Positions 24,743 through 34,110 of a DNA stretch of 58,156 nucleotides are shown here, piece after piece. Location: assembly GCF_000282375.1 (NCBI RefSeq), contig NZ_AKJK01000085.1:1-58156 (forward strand), read 5' to 3'. The position numbers and the translations under genes were made by a program. Below the pieces are notes generated by a model that was not told where the DNA came from, ran no database searches, and was given only the letters and a program-made list of their open reading frames with translations. Every line of letters begins with the position of its first letter. Position 1 is the first letter of the stretch. This DNA comes from Pseudomonas sp. GM50. Its GTDB lineage: Bacteria; Pseudomonadota; Gammaproteobacteria; Pseudomonadales; Pseudomonadaceae.

Positions 24743-26209
24743 TTACAGCGGTGTTTGCTCGTTGCCTGCACGCGCGGCGAGTTTTTGCTCGAAGACACCG
24801 ACGGAATTGCCGCCCAGCGCCACGAACAGTTGCACCGTGTCGAGATAACGCGCGGTCTTCACTTGAATCTGCCCAAGCAGCGCCTGCTCGTACGCACGCT
24901 CGGCCTCGAGCACTTGCAGGACGCTGTTTTCGCCTTGGGCGTAAGCCTGTTGGTTGAGCCGGAAACTGCTGTCGGCGGCGCGCAACGCATCATCCTGCGC
25001 GAGGTATTGCTCGGCGCCGTGATGGATCGCCTGCAAGGTGTCCGCGACCTGGCCGAACGACTGAATCACCGTCTGTTGATAGCGTGCGAGCGAGGCGTTG
25101 TAGCCATCGACTGCTGCCTGACGCTCGGCCTTGAGTGTGCCGCCATTGAAGATCGGTGCGGTCAGTCCGGCAGCAAAACCCCACAGTGCGGCGCCGCCAT
25201 TGCCGGAGGCCGCTTGAGCCAGCGAGGCCGACAGTTCGATCCGCGGATAGAGATTGGCCGTGGCCACACCTATGGCCGCGCTAGCCATGTGCAGTTCGGC
25301 TTCGGCCTGCAAGATGTCCGGACGGGTGCGGGCCATTTCCGAGGGCAGGCTCACCGGCAGACTCGTCGGCAAGGCAAACTCGTCGAGGGTGAAGTCCGGC
25401 GCGATCCAGTCGGCCGGGCCTTTGCCTGCGAGAATCGACAACGCATGTCGCGCCGCATCGCGCTGCTGGGCGAGCGGCGGCAGCAGGGTGCGATCCTGCG
25501 CGAGCCGGGTTTCGGCCAGCGACACATCGATGCGCGTCGTGGTGCCGCTCTGTTGTGCGCGCTGCACCAGATCAAGGTTTTTTGTGTCATTGGCCAGCAG
25601 CGTTTGCACAGCCTCGATCTGCGCGTTGGCCGAGGCGAGCAGCAACGCCTGTCGGGTCACTTCACCGGTCAACGTGAGGTAGGCCGCTTCATAGCGATGC
25701 TTGTGTAAATCGGCCAACGCCTGTTGGCCTTCGACTTCGCGTTTGATGCCGCCGAAGGCATCCAGATCGAATGCGACTCGTGGTCCGATGGCATAGACAT
25801 TGGCAACGCTCGGCTCCGGCCCATTGTGGGTCCGTTGCCGACCGCCCGCCGCGGCGAAGTCCACTTGCGGGTACCGCGCACCTTCCGCCACCGCAACGGA
25901 GGCGGCGGCCTGGCGCAGAGTCGCGTCAGCCGCGACCAGTTCGAGGTTGCCGTCGATGGCGCGGCGCATCAGCTGATCGAGTTTCGGTGAGCGCAGCGCT
26001 GTCCACCAATCGCCGTGAATGCGTTGGCCCATATCGAAGCGTTGATCGCCAGACGATTGTTCGGCTTGCTGATCATAGTGCTGCGACGAACCGGCGGCGG
26101 GGCGTTGAAAATCGGGTCCGACGGTGCAGGCCGAGAGCATTACCAATATGGCCAATGCACTGAAGGCGCTGGGGATTGCAGAGTGAGTGAAGCGCGTAGA
26201 CGTTTTCAT
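24743..26209 (-). CDS. Outer membrane factor lipoprotein of a tripartite efflux pump (NodT/TolC-like)
   Basis: A 488-residue outer membrane channel subunit. The signal peptide ends in a lipobox LSAC (Cys at about residue 28), followed by TVGPDFQRP, the standard start of NodT-family lipoproteins. Two OEP repeats with long periplasmic helices follow. It is the third gene of the pump operon, 19 nt after the inner-membrane transporter gene, and would link the EmrB-like pump to the outside. Confidence 0.9.
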   Translation of the reverse strand: MKTSTRFTHSAIPSAFSALAILVMLSACTVGPDFQRPAAGSSQHYDQQAEQSSGDQRFDMGQRIHGDWWTALRSPKLDQLMRRAIDGNLELVAADATLRQAAASVAVAEGARYPQVDFAAAGGRQRTHNGPEPSVANVYAIGPRVAFDLDAFGGIKREVEGQQALADLHKHRYEAAYLTLTGEVTRQALLLASANAQIEAVQTLLANDTKNLDLVQRAQQSGTTTRIDVSLAETRLAQDRTLLPPLAQQRDAARHALSILAGKGPADWIAPDFTLDEFALPTSLPVSLPSEMARTRPDILQAEAELHMASAAIGVATANLYPRIELSASLAQAASGNGGAALWGFAAGLTAPIFNGGTLKAERQAAVDGYNASLARYQQTVIQSFGQVADTLQAIHHGAEQYLAQDDALRAADSSFRLNQQAYAQGENSVLQVLEAERAYEQALLGQIQVKTARYLDTVQLFVALGGNSVGVFEQKLAARAGNEQTPL

Positions 26210-26228
26210 TTTGCAGACTCCACGAATA

Positions 26229-27707
26229 TCAGTTGGCCGCAGCAGGTTTGCGCAGCAACAACACCAGCGGACTCACCACGAGCATCGCCAGCATCAGAAT
26301 CTTGAACTGGCCCATCAACGCGACGAACGCGGCCTGATGGGTCACCAGGTGGTTCAAACCTTCCAGCGCCGGTAGCGACGTCGGCAGCGTCACGCGATAG
26401 GGCGTCAGTTGGCTGACCAGCGCCACGTGCATCGCCTGGGTGTTGTTGAAGAAAAAGATCTGCACCACCGCCACACCGAGGGTGCTGCCGTAGACCCGCA
26501 TCAAGTTGAAAAGGCCGGTGGCTTCCGGGCGCAATGCTGGGTTGATCGTGCTGAAAGCGACCTTGCTCAACGCCGGCATCAGCACGCCGAGGCCGACCCC
26601 CTGGATGAACCCGGTCAGCGCCACGGGTGTCCAGTCCATCAACGGCGAGTAGCCGAGCATCAGCCAGTTGGCGTAGACCACCAGGGCAATGCCAGCGGCG
26701 ATTAACACACGGGTGTCGATCCACAGCGGCACACGGCCCATCAACAGGAACGCGCCAACCAAGCCAATGCCGCGTGGAATGGTCAGGAACCCGGTGGTGT
26801 CCGGTGGGTAGCCGAGGATCTCGTCGAGCATCGGTGAGGTCAGCGCCATGGTCGACAGCAGTACAAAGCCGAGGGCGAAGAACATCACCGTCGACAGCAC
26901 GAAGTTGCGGTCAGCGAGCAAAGCCTTGCTGACAAAGTGCACCTTGGCGGTCAACCGATGCACGGCGAACAGGTACAGCCCGAGCACGCAGGCCAGCGCT
27001 TCGATCCAGATTTCCACCGAGTCGAACCAGTCCAGGCGTTCGCCACGGTCGAGGAGCATCTGCAGGCCGATCATGCCGAGGGTGAAGGTGCCGAAACCGA
27101 AGAAATCGAACGGCGGACGCTGATCGGCTTTTTTCTCCGCGAGCAGCAACGCCACCACCATGAAGATGTACCCCGTCAACGGCAGGCTGAGGTAGAACAT
27201 CGGCCGCCAGTCGAAGTACTCGCAGATCAAGCCGCCAATGCCCGGGCCGCTGACGATGCCGAACAGCACCAGCGCCGTCCATTTCGCCCCGAACGCAGGA
27301 CGCTTTTCCGCAGGCAGCGTTTCCAGGGCAATCGCCATCGACAGCGGTGCCAGTACACCGCTGGCCAAGCCTTGCAGAATGCGCGCGGCGATGAACTCCA
27401 GCGGCGTGCTCGCTAACGTGCCGAGCCACAGGCTGAGCGCAAACAACACCAGCGCAATCTGATAAACCCGCTTCAATCCGTACGATGCGGCGAGCCACTG
27501 GGCAATCGGCAAGGTGATCGCGCTGGCGGCCAGATAAGCCGTGAAAATCCACCCGGCCTGATCGTCGGTCATCGACAGGCTGCCTTGTATCAAGCGCAGG
27601 GCAGCATTGGGCAGCGGCAGATTCACCGATTGCAGGTAGGTCGCCAGCAGAGCGACGAAGCGCAGCGCGCGCAGATCGGCAGCCTTGGTGTGAGAGATGG
27701 TGTTCAT
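26229..27707 (-). CDS. DHA2-family (EmrB-like) drug:proton antiporter
   Basis: A 492-residue, 14-helix MFS exporter. The motif-A region PIAQWLAASYGLKRVYQ and the motif-C helix GIVSGPGIGGLICEYFDWRPMF are as in EmrB. The ATG shares one base with the stop of the upstream adaptor gene (TGATG), so expression is coupled. It pairs with the HlyD-like adaptor and the OMF to make a three-part pump. Substrate is unknown. Confidence 0.9.
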   Translation of the reverse strand: MNTISHTKAADLRALRFVALLATYLQSVNLPLPNAALRLIQGSLSMTDDQAGWIFTAYLAASAITLPIAQWLAASYGLKRVYQIALVLFALSLWLGTLASTPLEFIAARILQGLASGVLAPLSMAIALETLPAEKRPAFGAKWTALVLFGIVSGPGIGGLICEYFDWRPMFYLSLPLTGYIFMVVALLLAEKKADQRPPFDFFGFGTFTLGMIGLQMLLDRGERLDWFDSVEIWIEALACVLGLYLFAVHRLTAKVHFVSKALLADRNFVLSTVMFFALGFVLLSTMALTSPMLDEILGYPPDTTGFLTIPRGIGLVGAFLLMGRVPLWIDTRVLIAAGIALVVYANWLMLGYSPLMDWTPVALTGFIQGVGLGVLMPALSKVAFSTINPALRPEATGLFNLMRVYGSTLGVAVVQIFFFNNTQAMHVALVSQLTPYRVTLPTSLPALEGLNHLVTHQAAFVALMGQFKILMLAMLVVSPLVLLLRKPAAAN

Positions 27708-28843
27708 CACGAGTTACCCGCGCTGAGCAATGACTTGAGCGGATACCACCACGGCGTACGGTGCCCGGTGTCGACCTGAACTGTTGCGCTGGTGCCGGAG
27801 AACAGCGGCAGGGCCGGGTCGGCGTCGTCGAGTTCGAGACGCACCGGCACCCGCTGCACCACCTTCACCCAGTTGCCGGTCGCATTCTCTGGCGGCAGCA
27901 GGGCAAAGTCGGCCCCGGCGCCGGGGCTCATGCTGATTACATGAGCCTTGAACGGCCGATCCGGGTAGGTATCGAGGGTGATCGTCGCGGTCTGGCCGGG
28001 GCGCATATGCGTGACCTGGGTTTCGCGGAAGTTGGCTTCGACCCAGATCTCGCGATCGGAAATCAACGCGAACGCGGCGCTGCCGTTGTTGACGTAATTG
28101 CCAACCTGCAAGTCGTCGACCTTGGCGACGATGCCGTCGGCCGGCGCGGTCACCGTGGCGTAGGACAGATAGAGTTGCGCTTCGTCGAGCTGGGCCTTGG
28201 CTTCGCGCACGGTCGGGTGACGGTCGATGGCGATGTCCGGATCGCCGTTGAGAGCGACCACGGTGCTGGCGATCTGTTGCTCGATCGAAGCGATGCGTTG
28301 GCGCGAGACTTTCAGGTCGGTCTCGGCGCGCTCATAGGCAGCCCGCGAGACGAACTCGGTGGCAATCAGCGCTTTCTTGCGGGCGAACTCTTTCTGATCG
28401 TATTCCGCCGACGCCCGCGCCGATTGCAGTTCGGCCTGTTGCTGGCGATAGCTGGCCTTGAGGCCATCGATGCGCAGGCGAGCGTTGCCCTGCTGGGCTT
28501 CGGCGCGGTCGACAGCAATCTGAAACGGCTGCGCGTCGATGCGAAACAGCACTTGTCCCTTGCGCACGGGTTGGTTGTCGTCAACGGCGACCTCGACCAC
28601 TTGCCCGGAAACCCGCGCATTGATCGACGACTTGGCCACGCGGGCATAGGCGTTGTCGGTGGACACGAAAGGCTCGTTCGCCCTGTATTGGCTGTAACCG
28701 ATGACGGCGAACAGCGCGGGCAGGCCAGCCATCAGCAGTGGCCGCAGCTTTTGCTTGAGTGGCTTTTTCGGCGGTGTGCCCGCCAGATCCCGGATCGGCT
28801 GGGCGCTGGCGTGTTCTGCGGTGAGATCAATTGGCTTGGTCAT
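27707..28843 (-). CDS. HlyD/EmrA-type membrane fusion protein
   Basis: A 378-residue adaptor. One membrane segment near residues 32-50 (LLMAGLPALFAVIGYSQY) is followed by a biotinyl-lipoyl-like domain split by an alpha-helical hairpin (about 100-210), then a beta-barrel domain (DLQVGNYVNNGSAAFALISD) that completes the fold. This is the first gene of the operon. I use the ATG at 28843; the longer frame to 28900 adds a Cys/Pro-rich stretch not found in the family. Confidence 0.9.
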   Translation of the reverse strand: MTKPIDLTAEHASAQPIRDLAGTPPKKPLKQKLRPLLMAGLPALFAVIGYSQYRANEPFVSTDNAYARVAKSSINARVSGQVVEVAVDDNQPVRKGQVLFRIDAQPFQIAVDRAEAQQGNARLRIDGLKASYRQQQAELQSARASAEYDQKEFARKKALIATEFVSRAAYERAETDLKVSRQRIASIEQQIASTVVALNGDPDIAIDRHPTVREAKAQLDEAQLYLSYATVTAPADGIVAKVDDLQVGNYVNNGSAAFALISDREIWVEANFRETQVTHMRPGQTATITLDTYPDRPFKAHVISMSPGAGADFALLPPENATGNWVKVVQRVPVRLELDDADPALPLFSGTSATVQVDTGHRTPWWYPLKSLLSAGNS

Positions 28844-29031
28844 GATCTGCTCTATCCAAGGTGCTGAAGCCAAAACGGGACATCGGGCCGACCCGGGCAA
28901 TCGCCTGTGGCCGCGACGTGATTAATTGCTGCGAGAAATCAAATCCGTACGCGGTGGGGGAGGATCGCTCCGTACCGCTGTTTCGTCGTTGCCACACCCG
29001 ATTCGAGCTGCACTACAACAAAGCTGCTGAC

Positions 29032-29106
29032 CAAGGAATTTCTGGTTTCTTAATTTTGTGCGATGGTGTAAGAATATGAGCGGCTTCTACTCCTTGCAAG
29101 GAATTT
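29032..29106. promoter_or_regulatory. Candidate TetR operator region between pump operon and tetR
   Basis: The 10-mer CAAGGAATTT occurs twice (29032-29041 and 29097-29106). The second copy overlaps the perfect 12-bp palindrome TCCTTGCAAGGA at 29091-29102, which also covers the ribosome binding site of the TetR gene. This is a good candidate for auto- and cross-repression. Confidence 0.5.
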
Positions 29107-29113
29107 GTACGGT

Positions 29114-29737
29114 ATGGCACAAAATAAAACGACAGAAGGAAAAGGCCGCGGCCGACCTCGCGCGTATGACCCGCAGACAGCGCTGCAACAGGCCCTTGGC
29201 GTGTTCTGGAACACCGGCTACTCCGGCGCTTCGCTGGACAGCATTGCCACGGCGGCGGGAATGAACCGGCCAAGCCTGTACGCCGCGTTCGGCGATAAAC
29301 ATGCGCTCTACATCAAGGCACTCGATCAATACTGGGACACCGCGCATACCGCCATGCAGGCGGCATTGACCGACAACAGCCTGACCCTGGCGCAGGCGCT
29401 GACCGGTTTTTATGAAGGGCAATTGGCGATCTACTTCTCGGGCGACGGACAGCCCCGTGGCTGCTTTGCCATCGGCACGGCGACCACCGAGGCTGTCGAA
29501 GACCCGGAAATCCGCAATGTGCTGTCGGCCAGGCTCAGCCAGTTGGATGCTGACCTTGAAGCGCGCCTGCAAACGGCGATCGAGGCCGGCGAACTGAAAC
29601 CTGATAGCGACCTGGCCGCGCTGGCGGTGATCGCCTCTTCGCTGCTGCACAGCATTTCGATCCGCGCCCGGGCGGGCAAATCCCGTGAAGAGCTGGCCGC
29701 GATCGTGCGTAACGCCGTCATCGTCATCTGCGGCTGA
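29114..29737 (+). CDS. TetR-family repressor of the efflux operon
   Basis: A 207-residue TetR regulator. The N-terminal helix-turn-helix is TGYSGASLDSIATAAGMNRPSLYAAFGDK (in part, about residues 35-60). The C-terminal ligand domain resembles the TetR_C_16/AcrR type. It is divergent from the HlyD-EmrB-OMF-AKR operon, the usual arrangement for a drug-sensing repressor. The frame allows a TTG nine bases upstream, but ATG 29114 is preferred. Mug follows after 8 nt and is probably co-transcribed. Confidence 0.9.
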   Translation: MAQNKTTEGKGRGRPRAYDPQTALQQALGVFWNTGYSGASLDSIATAAGMNRPSLYAAFGDKHALYIKALDQYWDTAHTAMQAALTDNSLTLAQALTGFYEGQLAIYFSGDGQPRGCFAIGTATTEAVEDPEIRNVLSARLSQLDADLEARLQTAIEAGELKPDSDLAALAVIASSLLHSISIRARAGKSREELAAIVRNAVIVICG

Positions 29738-29745
29738 GCGCTACC

Positions 29746-30261
29746 ATGAACGACCTCGACGATATTCTCGCGGAAGATCTGTCAGTGGTCTTTTGCGGCA
29801 TCAATCCCGGCCTGCTTGCGGCGGAGCAGGGGCATCATTTTGCCGGGCGCAGCAATCGGTTCTGGCGCACGCTGCATCTGGCCGGGTTCACGGCCGAAGA
29901 AATACGCCCGGAAAACGACCGCTCAATTCTTCAGTACCAGTGCGGATTGACGGCGGTGGTAGCACGGCCAACCGCGCGGGCGGATCAAGTGTCGGCGCAG
30001 GAATTCGTCGCCGCCGCGGTCGATTTCGAGCAGAAGATTGCCCGCTACAATCCACGCCATGTAGCGTTTCTCGGCAAAGCGGCTTATTCGGGACTGTCCG
30101 GGCAGAAGATCATTGCGTGGGGGCTTCAGCCCGAGACCTTCGGCAATGCGGTTGTCTGGGTGCTGCCCAACCCCAGCGGGCGCAATCTGGCGTTTACCCT
30201 GGAACAATTGGTGGCGGCGTATCAGCAGCTATCACGGGCTACCGGTTTTCAAACAGGCTGA
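29746..30261 (+). CDS. mug: G/U mismatch-specific DNA glycosylase Mug
   Basis: A 171-residue monofunctional uracil-DNA glycosylase fold acting on G:U and ethenocytosine mismatches. The catalytic GINPG motif is at residues 19-23 (CGINPGLLAAEQGHHFAG in full, shown with positions about 18-35), and the LPNPSGRN motif at about 143-150. It follows the TetR gene by 8 nt. Its last 20 nt overlap, on the other strand, an integrase relic. Confidence 0.93.
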   Translation: MNDLDDILAEDLSVVFCGINPGLLAAEQGHHFAGRSNRFWRTLHLAGFTAEEIRPENDRSILQYQCGLTAVVARPTARADQVSAQEFVAAAVDFEQKIARYNPRHVAFLGKAAYSGLSGQKIIAWGLQPETFGNAVVWVLPNPSGRNLAFTLEQLVAAYQQLSRATGFQTG

Positions 30262-30391
30262 GTGTCAGCCTCGACACGCGCCGAGAGCTTCGAAGCTCGA
30301 AACGGTAGCGCCACTCTTTTGAGCCGTTGGGTTTGACCCATAGGCGCAGCCCTTTTCCGTCGGTGAGCTTGTAGGGCTTGTCCTTCAACAA
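30239..30391 (-). pseudogene. Relic of a phage-type integrase N-terminal domain (DUF4102)
   Basis: Between mug and ychF the minus strand encodes KPYKLTDGKGLRLWVKPNGS, then KEWRYRFEL. This is the arm-type DNA-binding domain of P4-like and other tyrosine integrases. The frame begins after a stop codon, has no normal start, diverges after about 30 residues and ends at a stop at 30239 inside mug. The catalytic domain is gone. It is a scar of an excised or decayed mobile element. Confidence 0.75.
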
Positions 30392-30430
30392 CCCAGATCA
30401 CAATGGAGGAGGATGGTGACCCCAAGACGC

Positions 30431-30469
30431 AAAAATCCCCGCATCAGCGAGTGATTGCGGGGATTTTTA
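30431..30469. terminator. Bidirectional terminator between mug and ychF
   Basis: An A-run, AATCCCCGCA / TGCGGGGATT arms and a T-run make a hairpin effective on both strands. It serves ychF (minus, stop at 30504) and mug (plus). Confidence 0.88.
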
Positions 30470-30503
30470 GTCTATCGAGTTCCGTGTAAATCCACGGTCA
30501 CCG

Positions 30504-31604
30504 TTACACGTTGAAACGGAAGTGCATCACGTCGCCGTCTTTAACGATGTAATCCTTGCCTTCCAGGCGCCATTTACCGGCTTCTTTGGTGCCGGCTTCG
30601 CCCTTGTACTGAATGAAGTCGTCGTAGGCGATGACTTCGGCGCGGATGAAGCCTTTTTCGAAGTCGGTGTGGATCACGCCAGCGGCTTGTGGTGCGGTGG
30701 CACCGACGCGGACGGTCCAGGCGCGGACTTCTTCGACACCAGCGGTGAAGTAGGTCTGCAGGTGCAGCATTTCGTAGCCGGCGCGGATTACGCGGTTCAG
30801 GCCAGGCTCTTCGAGGCCCAATGCTTCGAGGAACATGTCTTTCTCTTCGCCGTCTTCCAGTTCGGCGATTTCGGCTTCGATCTTGTTGCAGACCGGAACC
30901 ACCATGGCGCCTTCTTCTTCGGCGATGGCCTTGACGATGTCCAGCAGCGGGTTGTTCTCGAAACCGTCTTCAGCGACGTTGGCGATGTACATGACCGGCT
31001 TGGTGGTCAGCAGATGGAAGCCACGAATCACCGCTTTGTCGTCGGCGCCCATGTTCTTCATCAGCGTGCGCGCTGGCTTGCCGAGGGTGAAGTGAGCGAT
31101 CAGTTGCTCCAGCAGGCCTTTCTGGACCACGGCGTCCTTGTCACCACCCTTGGCGTTGCGGGCGACTTTCTGCAGTTGCTTCTCGCAGCTGTCGAGATCG
31201 GCGAAGATCAGTTCCAGGTCGATGATTTCGATGTCGCGTTTCGGGTCGACGCTGTTGGAGACGTGAATCACGTTCTCGTCTTCGAAGCAGCGGACCACGT
31301 GGGCGATGGCATCGGTCTCGCGGATGTTGGCGAGGAATTTGTTGCCCAGGCCTTCACCTTTCGAGGCGCCGGCAACCAGGCCAGCGATGTCGACGAATTC
31401 CATGGTGGTCGGCAGGATGCGCTTTGGATTGACGATGGCTGCCAGGGCTTCCAGGCGCGGATCCGGCATCGGCACGATACCGGTGTTCGGCTCGATGGTG
31501 CAGAAGGGGAAGTTCTCGGCCGCGATCCCGGATTTGGTCAGGGCGTTGAATAGGGTGGACTTGCCGACGTTAGGCAGGCCGACGATGCCGCAATTGAATC
31601 CCAT
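30504..31604 (-). CDS. ychF: Ribosome-binding ATPase YchF (Obg-like)
   Basis: A 366-residue translation-associated P-loop protein. The G1 motif is GLPNVGKST at about residues 8-16, with DIAGLV as the G3 motif; the altered specificity motif (NVAE in place of NKxD) explains ATP preference. A C-terminal TGS domain (about 280-366) is present. It follows pth by 22 nt, a conserved pairing. Confidence 0.96.
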   Translation of the reverse strand: MGFNCGIVGLPNVGKSTLFNALTKSGIAAENFPFCTIEPNTGIVPMPDPRLEALAAIVNPKRILPTTMEFVDIAGLVAGASKGEGLGNKFLANIRETDAIAHVVRCFEDENVIHVSNSVDPKRDIEIIDLELIFADLDSCEKQLQKVARNAKGGDKDAVVQKGLLEQLIAHFTLGKPARTLMKNMGADDKAVIRGFHLLTTKPVMYIANVAEDGFENNPLLDIVKAIAEEEGAMVVPVCNKIEAEIAELEDGEEKDMFLEALGLEEPGLNRVIRAGYEMLHLQTYFTAGVEEVRAWTVRVGATAPQAAGVIHTDFEKGFIRAEVIAYDDFIQYKGEAGTKEAGKWRLEGKDYIVKDGDVMHFRFNV

Positions 31605-31626
31605 GGTGTTTTCCCCGAGGAGTGAG

Positions 31627-32211
31627 TCAGGCCTTCTGGCTGTGCAGGTTTTTCATCGCGCGGTTCCATTCACCGGCGAGGATATCCGGCAGCACGCCGA
31701 GGGCAAAGTCGATGCTGGCATCGAGTTTTTCCTGTTCGGCGCGTGGCGCACGACCCAGGACGAAATTTGAAACCATACTGGCAACGCCCGGGTGGCCAAT
31801 GCCAAGCCGCAAGCGGTGAAAGGTATTCTGATTGCCCAGTTGCGCGATGATGTCGCGCAACCCGTTATGACCGCCATGGCCGCCGCCCTGTTTGAGCTTG
31901 GCAACGCCCGGAGGCAGATCGAGTTCGTCATGCGCCACCAGGATTTCTTCAGGCTTGATGCGGAAGAAGCCGGCAAGTGCCGCGACGGCCTGGCCGCTGC
32001 GGTTCATGTAGGTGGTGGGAATCAGCAGACGAACATCCTGACCCTGATGCGAATAGCGCCCGGTCAGGCCGAAATACTTGCGATCGGCCACAAGGTTGAC
32101 ACCCTGCGCGTGCGCGATGCGCTCAACAAAAAGGGCCCCTGCGTTATGCCGGGTCTGTTCGTATTCAGCGCCTGGATTTCCCAGGCCAACGATCAGTTTG
32201 ATGGCAGTCAC
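31627..32211 (-). CDS. pth: Peptidyl-tRNA hydrolase
   Basis: A 194-residue enzyme releasing peptides from prematurely dropped peptidyl-tRNA. Catalytic His is in TRHNAG (His22), and the partner block is HDELDLPPG with Asp near residue 95. The start is a GTG at 32211, preceded by AAGGAAGGG. The gene sits between rplY and ychF in the usual ribosome-linked operon. Confidence 0.96.
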   Translation of the reverse strand: MTAIKLIVGLGNPGAEYEQTRHNAGALFVERIAHAQGVNLVADRKYFGLTGRYSHQGQDVRLLIPTTYMNRSGQAVAALAGFFRIKPEEILVAHDELDLPPGVAKLKQGGGHGGHNGLRDIIAQLGNQNTFHRLRLGIGHPGVASMVSNFVLGRAPRAEQEKLDASIDFALGVLPDILAGEWNRAMKNLHSQKA

Positions 32212-32379
32212 GATAGGGGCCCTTCCTTGAAGTGATGGATAACATCGCCGCGATCAGGGTGTGCGGCGAAAGTGGACGACAAGTGCTCATTTACCATTAT
32301 GTAAACTCCGCGTTCTCGCCCGCTTTCTCGCTACGCTCTAGTCCGCGATGTTCCGGTCACTCCGGCGTACAGAGTGAAA

Positions 32380-32979
32380 TTACTCTGCAGCGCCTTCTGC
32401 AGCTTCTGGAGCAACACGTGGAGCGTGAACGTTGGCAACAGCCAGGTCGTTACCGTGAGCCAGAGCAACAAACTCAACGCCTTTAGGGGCTTTGAGGTCA
32501 GACAGGTGAATGATCGCGCCGACTTCGGCATCAGCCAGGTCAACTTCGATGAATTCAGGCAGGTCTTTCGGCAGGCACGAAACTTCGATTTCAGAAACAA
32601 CGTGCGAAATTTCGCCGCCTTTCTTGATCGGAGCAGCTTCGCCAACGAAGTGTACAGGCACGATAGCGGTCAGTTTCTGGCCAGCTACAACGCGTACGAA
32701 GTCAGCGTGCATCACGTGGCCTTTTGCCGGGTGACGCTGCAGAGCCTTGATGATTACGTTTTGCTTGGTGCCGCCAACGTTCAGCTCGATGATGTGGCTG
32801 TAAGCCGCTTCGTTTTCGAGCAGTTTGGCAACTTCTTTAGCCAGCATGCTGATGGATTCAGGGGCTTTGTCGCCACCGTAAACTACAGCTGGAACCAGGC
32901 TTGCGAGACGACGCAGGCGGCGGCTCGCACCTTTCCCCAGGTCGGAACGCACTTCAGCATTCAGAGTAAAATCGTTCAT
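32380..32979 (-). CDS. rplY: 50S ribosomal protein L25 (Ctc/TL5 type)
   Basis: A 199-residue long-form L25, with an N-terminal 5S rRNA-binding domain (about 1-95) and a C-terminal TL5 domain, as in most Pseudomonas. The ATG at 32979 has GGAG seven bases upstream; the longer frame to 33096 runs through the prs terminator and is wrong. The C-terminus is Ala/Glu-rich. It is separated from pth by 168 bp with no clear feature. Confidence 0.95.
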   Translation of the reverse strand: MNDFTLNAEVRSDLGKGASRRLRRLASLVPAVVYGGDKAPESISMLAKEVAKLLENEAAYSHIIELNVGGTKQNVIIKALQRHPAKGHVMHADFVRVVAGQKLTAIVPVHFVGEAAPIKKGGEISHVVSEIEVSCLPKDLPEFIEVDLADAEVGAIIHLSDLKAPKGVEFVALAHGNDLAVANVHAPRVAPEAAEGAAE

Positions 32980-33046
32980 GTTGTATCTCCAAAATAACCA
33001 CATTCGCCCCAGCGTTTGCGACCAGCGCTTAAAAGGCGATATGGGC

Positions 33047-33090
33047 AAAAAAGCCCCGCCCCGACAGGAATGCCGGGGCGGGGCGCTTTT
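33047..33090 (-). terminator. Terminator after prs
   Basis: A strong GC hairpin (GCCCCGCCCCGG / CCGGGGCGGGGC) with a T-run on the minus strand, 34 nt after the prs stop. Confidence 0.87.
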
Positions 33091-33123
33091 CGTCAACGAG
33101 ATGTAATGAAAAGGGCAGGGCCC

Positions 33124-34065
33124 TTAACGGAACATCGCACTGATCGATTCTTCATTGCTGATGCGGCGGACCGCCTCGGCAACTACCGGTGCGATATCCA
33201 GTTGACGGATACGCGCACAGGCTTGTGCTGCAGCGGACAGCGGGATGGTATTTGTTACCACCAGCTCGTCCAGCACGGAATTTTCAATGTTTTCGATCGC
33301 CCGACCCGACAGCACAGGGTGCGTGCAGTAGGCGAAAACCTTGGCAGCGCCATGCTCTTTCAAGGCCTTGGCCGCGTGGCACAGAGTGCCGGCGGTATCG
33401 ACCATGTCATCGACCAGAATACAGGTACGCCCTTCGACATCACCGATGATATGCATCACTTCAGAGTGATTGGCTTTCTCACGGCGTTTGTCGATGATCC
33501 CGAGGTCCACGCCCAGGGATTTGGCAACAGCCCGTGCACGCACGACGCCACCAATGTCCGGGGACACGATCATCAGGTTTTCGAAGCGCTGATCTTCAAT
33601 GTCATCCACCAGTACCGGGGAGCCGTAGATGTTATCTACCGGAATATCGAAGAAGCCCTGAATCTGGTCAGCATGCAGATCAACCGTGAGAACACGGTCG
33701 ATGCCGACTACAGTAAGCATGTCAGCAACGACTTTCGCGCTGATAGCCACACGTGCGGAACGCGGACGGCGATCCTGACGGGCATAACCAAAGTAAGGAA
33801 TAACAGCAGTGATACGAGTAGCCGAGGAGCGGCGGAAGGCATCAGCCATCACTACCAGTTCCATCAGGTTATCGTTGGTCGGAGCGCAAGTCGGCTGAAT
33901 AATGAAAACGTCTTTACCGCGAACGTTTTCATTGATCTCGGCAGTAATTTCGCCGTCGGAGAACTTACCGACAGAGATGTCACCGAGAGGGATATGCAGC
34001 TGACGTACAACACGCCGAGCCAGATCGGGGTTAGCGTTCCCCGTAAAGACCATCATCTTGGACAC
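33124..34065 (-). CDS. prs: Ribose-phosphate pyrophosphokinase
   Basis: A 313-residue PRPP synthase (EC 2.7.6.1), supplying PRPP for purines, pyrimidines, histidine and NAD. The ATP site FGYARQDRR (around residues 95-105), the regulatory segment, and the PRPP loop VDDMVDTAGT at about 215-224 are intact. It lies downstream of tRNA-Gln and ispE on the same strand, a conserved gammaproteobacterial order. Confidence 0.97.
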   Translation of the reverse strand: MSKMMVFTGNANPDLARRVVRQLHIPLGDISVGKFSDGEITAEINENVRGKDVFIIQPTCAPTNDNLMELVVMADAFRRSSATRITAVIPYFGYARQDRRPRSARVAISAKVVADMLTVVGIDRVLTVDLHADQIQGFFDIPVDNIYGSPVLVDDIEDQRFENLMIVSPDIGGVVRARAVAKSLGVDLGIIDKRREKANHSEVMHIIGDVEGRTCILVDDMVDTAGTLCHAAKALKEHGAAKVFAYCTHPVLSGRAIENIENSVLDELVVTNTIPLSAAAQACARIRQLDIAPVVAEAVRRISNEESISAMFR

Positions 34066-34110
34066 GCGCAGTACCTAGAGGCTGAGGGTAACCTGGATGA
34101 GTATAGAAAA

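Noticed and set aside
32212..32379. Small RNA or riboswitch between rplY and pth
   Set aside because: Only a weak 5-bp hairpin (TTTAC / GTAAA) was found, with no known motif.
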